From Nitrososphaeraceae archaeon (GTDB lineage: Archaea > Thermoproteota > Nitrososphaeria > Nitrososphaerales > Nitrososphaeraceae), in the NCBI GenBank assembly GCA_030038695.1, contig JASHSN010000076.1, positions 1 to 7,300 of the forward strand: a stretch of 7,300 bases of DNA, read 5' to 3'. The notes beneath the pieces are model-generated. The model worked only from the letters and a program-made list of their open reading frames with translations, searched no databases and had not been told where the DNA came from. The position numbers were made by a program, and so were the translations under genes. Positions 5,544 to 7,300 of the stretch are shown piece by piece (position 1 is the stretch's first letter; each line of letters begins with the position of its first letter).

Positions 5544-5607
5544 TTTGGCTGAGGCCAAATCATACTACTCTTTACCGGTCTTGGCCAAGCCCAAAGTGGT
5601 ATGATTT
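5544..5607. repeat. Compound hairpin element
   Basis: Two structures sit side by side. A small stem, TTTGGC TGAG GCCAAA (5544-5559), is followed by a long imperfect stem. Its arms 5557-5569 and 5595-5607 pair at all 13 positions (one T-G wobble), and two further pairs follow after a one-base bulge. The apical part contains the perfect palindrome CTTGGCCAAG (5580-5589). The two stems share bases 5557-5559 and are therefore partly exclusive. Such nested dyads are typical of insertion-sequence ends or MITE-like elements, or of structured RNA. Confidence 0.7.
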
Positions 5608-5692
5608 CATCTACAGGAACGTATGTTAACAGACAAGGGGAATCCGTTCTAATCTAATTATAGATGTTCTTATTGGGTTATACGTGAGTTAT

Positions 5693-5700
5693 AAAAAAAA
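5693..5700 (-). terminator. Oligo-T terminator of the Gly/Trp-rich protein gene
   Basis: Eight A on the plus strand read as eight T on the minus strand, about 29 bp past the stop codon of the gene ending at 5729. This fits archaeal intrinsic termination. Confidence 0.5.
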
Positions 5701-5728
5701 GATGGAAGTAGAAGTCGAGTTGTGTAAT

Positions 5729-5965
5729 CTATCCATTCCATGCTGGCCCAGGAGAACTCCAGGGAAACCAGCCGCCAGAACCGACACCACAAGGCCCCAA
5801 CCAGCCACATCTGTTGACGCCCCACCCGCCGCCGTATTCACCCCAGCCCCAGCCCCAGCCTCCCCAGTAGGCATAAGCTAGCAATGGAAGTGACGCGAAC
5901 AATGCTATTGCTGCCGCAATAGCAATAGTGCTTAAAGCTATTGTTCTTTGTTTAGTCGAGATCAT
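5729..5965 (-). CDS. Small secreted Gly/Trp-rich protein
   Basis: The 78-residue product starts with a classical signal peptide: a basic start (MISTKQRT), a hydrophobic core (IALSTIAIAAAIALFASL) and a likely cleavage after AYA at residues 30-32. The mature part of about 46 residues is extreme in composition, with 17 Gly and 9 Trp, arranged as WGGWGWGWG and then GGGWG. It also holds two cysteines (C53 and C59) that could form a disulphide. It is therefore probably exported to the outside of the membrane. I recognise no defined domain; similar signal peptides are common in Nitrososphaeria exported proteins. GC-rich codons for Gly, Trp and Pro make this stretch stand out from its AT-rich surroundings and create proline-rich shadow frames on the plus strand. 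The ATG at 5965 is chosen because it gives the full signal peptide. No strong TATA box is seen. Function is unknown. Confidence 0.8.
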   Translation of the reverse strand: MISTKQRTIALSTIAIAAAIALFASLPLLAYAYWGGWGWGWGEYGGGWGVNRCGWLGPCGVGSGGWFPWSSPGPAWNG

Positions 5966-6197
5966 ACTTATCCATGCATTACTAAATTCTACTATGTTAA
6001 CATTTCAGAACAGGATTCTGAAGATTGTTGTTGTAATAAAATACTAGAATTGAACCACGGACATTGGGATCTGCACATTGACATATAATAAGTTCATAGT
6101 TCTCCTTATTAACCACAATTCTCTATTATTGATTTTCTGTCTTCTCTTCCTGTGTTGTCGTCAGACTACTTGGGGCTTACGGTGTATATTTCAGACT
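5966..6197. other. Spacer between two minus-strand genes
   Basis: No gene is supported. A 7-bp hairpin (TTCAGAA, loop CAGGA, TTCTGAA; 6004-6022) lies 39-57 bp upstream of the Gly/Trp-rich gene; a stem of this size is expected by chance. No clear oligo-T tract ends the upstream helical-protein gene. Confidence 0.4.
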
Positions 6198-6629
6198 TCA
6201 GTTTTGTGTATGGCTTCCATTCCACTGCCATTCAGGAAGTCTTGTCATGATCACCTTCGGTGTCTGAGTTGTCTCAGTTGCCATGTCTTTTACTGTGTTT
6301 GCTGTCAGACGTACTGCCCTGCTCGTTTCTCGTATAGCCTTTGCGGTACCGCCGATCCTATCATCTCTTTTCAAATCATTTGCAGTATCACGAATTTCTC
6401 TTGCTGTATCGCGTGCAGCAACGCTCGCTTCATACACTGCTCGTGTGAGCTCGCTAATTGCTCCACTTTGGTGAAGAATTCTTACCGTCTTTCTCATTTT
6501 AAACGATCCATCATGAATTTCTTTGGCAATGTTTTTTATTGAGTCAGCAATTTTTTGGGTGTTCATTTGTGTTGTTGCTTTTTTATTTGGGTAGACAGGG
6601 TTGGTTTTGTGATGGCGCTCCGTACTCAT
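6198..6629 (-). CDS. Hypothetical basic all-helical protein
   Basis: The 143-residue product has no membrane segment or signal peptide. After a polar N-terminus (residues 1-21) it is predicted by eye to be almost entirely helical from about 23 to 121. The helices are amphipathic and strongly charged, with recurring units AARDTAREIRDTAND (70-84) and AKAIRETSRAV (96-106). The R-D/E-T pattern recurs at residues 73, 80 and 100, suggesting coiled-coil or LEA-like repeats. The last 20 residues (PKVIMTRLPEWQWNG and on) are aromatic and probably unstructured. I believe similar proteins occur across Nitrososphaerales but cannot name a characterised family. The ATG at 6629 is supported by a TATA box centred about 27 bp upstream; an internal ATG (residue 22, MNTQKIADS) is a possible later start. 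A plus-strand frame of similar length overlaps but is Cys-rich and a shadow. The function may be structural or stress-related; that is only inference. Confidence 0.8.
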   Translation of the reverse strand: MSTERHHKTNPVYPNKKATTQMNTQKIADSIKNIAKEIHDGSFKMRKTVRILHQSGAISELTRAVYEASVAARDTAREIRDTANDLKRDDRIGGTAKAIRETSRAVRLTANTVKDMATETTQTPKVIMTRLPEWQWNGSHTQN

Positions 6630-6650
6630 ATCAATATTATCGTTTTAGAG

Positions 6651-6660
6651 GATATAAATA
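6651..6660 (-). promoter_or_regulatory. TATA box of the helical-protein gene
   Basis: The minus strand reads TATTTATATC, a near-consensus archaeal TATA box centred about 27 bp upstream of the ATG at 6629. This indicates leaderless initiation and supports that start. Confidence 0.65.
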
Positions 6661-6728
6661 GTACCTTCCATGAGTTGGAGAGACTTGTAGCACTTTGAAA
6701 TAACAGTTTTTTTTATTATCGTGTCTCA

Positions 6729-6736
6729 TAAAAAAA
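6729..6736 (-). terminator. Possible oligo-T terminator of the beta-helix gene
   Basis: A run of seven A on the plus strand reads as seven T on the minus strand, about 117 bp past the beta-helix stop codon and before the next promoter. The distance makes this tentative. Confidence 0.3.
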
Positions 6737-6852
6737 TCGATCCCTATGTGGATTGGAAATGGTAAGAAACATACCATTTCAAGTCGTTGTTAGTTATGTA
6801 CGTATGCTATCTGCACTAACTAGGGCTTCCGCGTGTTTCGTTTATTATAACT

Positions 6853-7300
6853 TCACCCTGTTGCCACTAATTTCAGACTCATATGTTTTGGGCTTCTATT
6901 TGACAACATTGTCAAATCAAGTATTTGGTTATTTGAATAGATATTGTTCTTTGACGTCGCACCTTGAATTATCTCTAGTCCTTTCTTGTTAGTACTAACT
7001 ATCTTATTTGAATAGAGTGTATTAGCATCTGAACCGCCATCGATAACTATGGCATGATCTCTAGAATTCATCAGCGTGTTGTAATATATTTTATTACTTG
7101 TAGAACCTGACTTTATATAAATTCCTGTTCCACAATTTGAAATAATGTTAGCGTATATCTGATTGTTATGTGATTGTGAAACATAGATCCCTGTTGGTTC
7201 GTCATACACAACATTATTACTTGCAAGAGAATTATACATATTCCTACTAAAGTCAATTCCGTCACCTGCATTATGATATACCTTATTATTTTTTATTAGC
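6853..7300 (-). CDS. Parallel beta-helix repeat protein (NosD/PbH1-like), C-terminal part
   Basis: The frame is open from the right edge of the window to a TGA at 6853-6855, giving 148 visible codons; the true start lies beyond 7300. An internal ATG at 7239 is not the start, because beta-helix sequence continues upstream of it (LIKNNKVYHNAGDGIDFSRN). The sequence is made of coils of 22-25 residues. Each has an N-x-I/L-Y-x-N turn (NQIYAN, NKIYYN, NTLYSN, NNIYSN) followed by a G-I/L strand such as TGIYV, TGIYIKSG and KGLEI. This is the signature of right-handed parallel beta-helix proteins with PbH1/NosD repeats, which usually act outside the cell on polysaccharides or as surface components. 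A signal peptide and any catalytic coil would be in the missing part. The last 20 residues leave the repeat pattern. No partner gene is visible, so the specific substrate cannot be given. Confidence 0.88.
   Translation of the reverse strand, partial: LIKNNKVYHNAGDGIDFSRNMYNSLASNNVVYDEPTGIYVSQSHNNQIYANIISNCGTGIYIKSGSTSNKIYYNTLMNSRDHAIVIDGGSDANTLYSNKIVSTNKKGLEIIQGATSKNNIYSNNQILDLTMLSNRSPKHMSLKLVATG

Noticed and set aside
5684..5881. Proline-rich plus-strand frame and a second minus-strand frame over the Gly/Trp-rich gene
   Set aside because: Both are readings of the GC-rich Gly/Trp codons in other frames; only the 5729-5965 frame has a signal peptide.
6078..6542. 154-codon plus-strand frame opposite the helical-protein gene
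   Set aside because: Longer than the minus-strand gene but very Cys- and Leu-rich in antisense fashion; the minus-strand frame has a TATA box and orderly helices.
6753..6992. 79-codon plus-strand frame opposite the beta-helix gene
   Set aside because: Antisense of clear PbH1-type repeats; no independent support.

Overview
The window looks like a chromosomal stretch of an ammonia-oxidising archaeon of the Nitrososphaeria (Thaumarchaeota). The clues are small winged-helix regulators of the ArnR1-like type, a histidine-kinase C-terminus of the style common in soil Nitrososphaerales, an archaeal-type asparaginyl-tRNA synthetase, TATA boxes about 27 bp upstream of start codons (leaderless-type promoters), and oligo-T stretches after stop codons instead of bacterial terminators. 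The DNA is AT-rich, which fits a Nitrosocosmicus-like lineage better than GC-richer Nitrososphaera; that placement is inference.

Layout, left to right. The end of a histidine kinase (1-208) is followed by a degenerate 91-bp tandem copy of its own 3' end. Two paralogous winged-helix genes on the + strand (533-799 and 1421-1696) flank a possible small membrane protein on the - strand (905-1081). A spacer with a strong perfect hairpin (1758-1795) precedes a complete NAD-dependent formate dehydrogenase gene (2040-3095). After a 536-bp gap comes asnS on the - strand (3632-4939) with a clear TATA box. The 790-bp stretch upstream of asnS has no intact gene. It holds two 26-bp direct repeats, a possible decayed TnpB-like zinc-ribbon fragment, and a compound hairpin element. 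The right quarter carries three - strand genes: a tiny secreted Gly/Trp-rich protein, a basic all-helical protein with its own TATA box, and the C-terminal part of a parallel beta-helix protein that runs off the right edge.

The genes do not form an obvious operon or pathway: most have their own promoter and wide spacers, and only about 60% of the window is coding. The functional content is housekeeping (AsnRS), one-carbon and redox metabolism (formate to CO2 plus NADH), signalling and transcription (kinase, two regulators), and cell-surface proteins (signal-peptide Gly/Trp protein, beta-helix protein). I did not find a convincing new multi-gene system. The most unusual material is the non-coding structure: the kinase-tail duplication, the 1758-1795 hairpin, and the mobile-element-like debris upstream of asnS.
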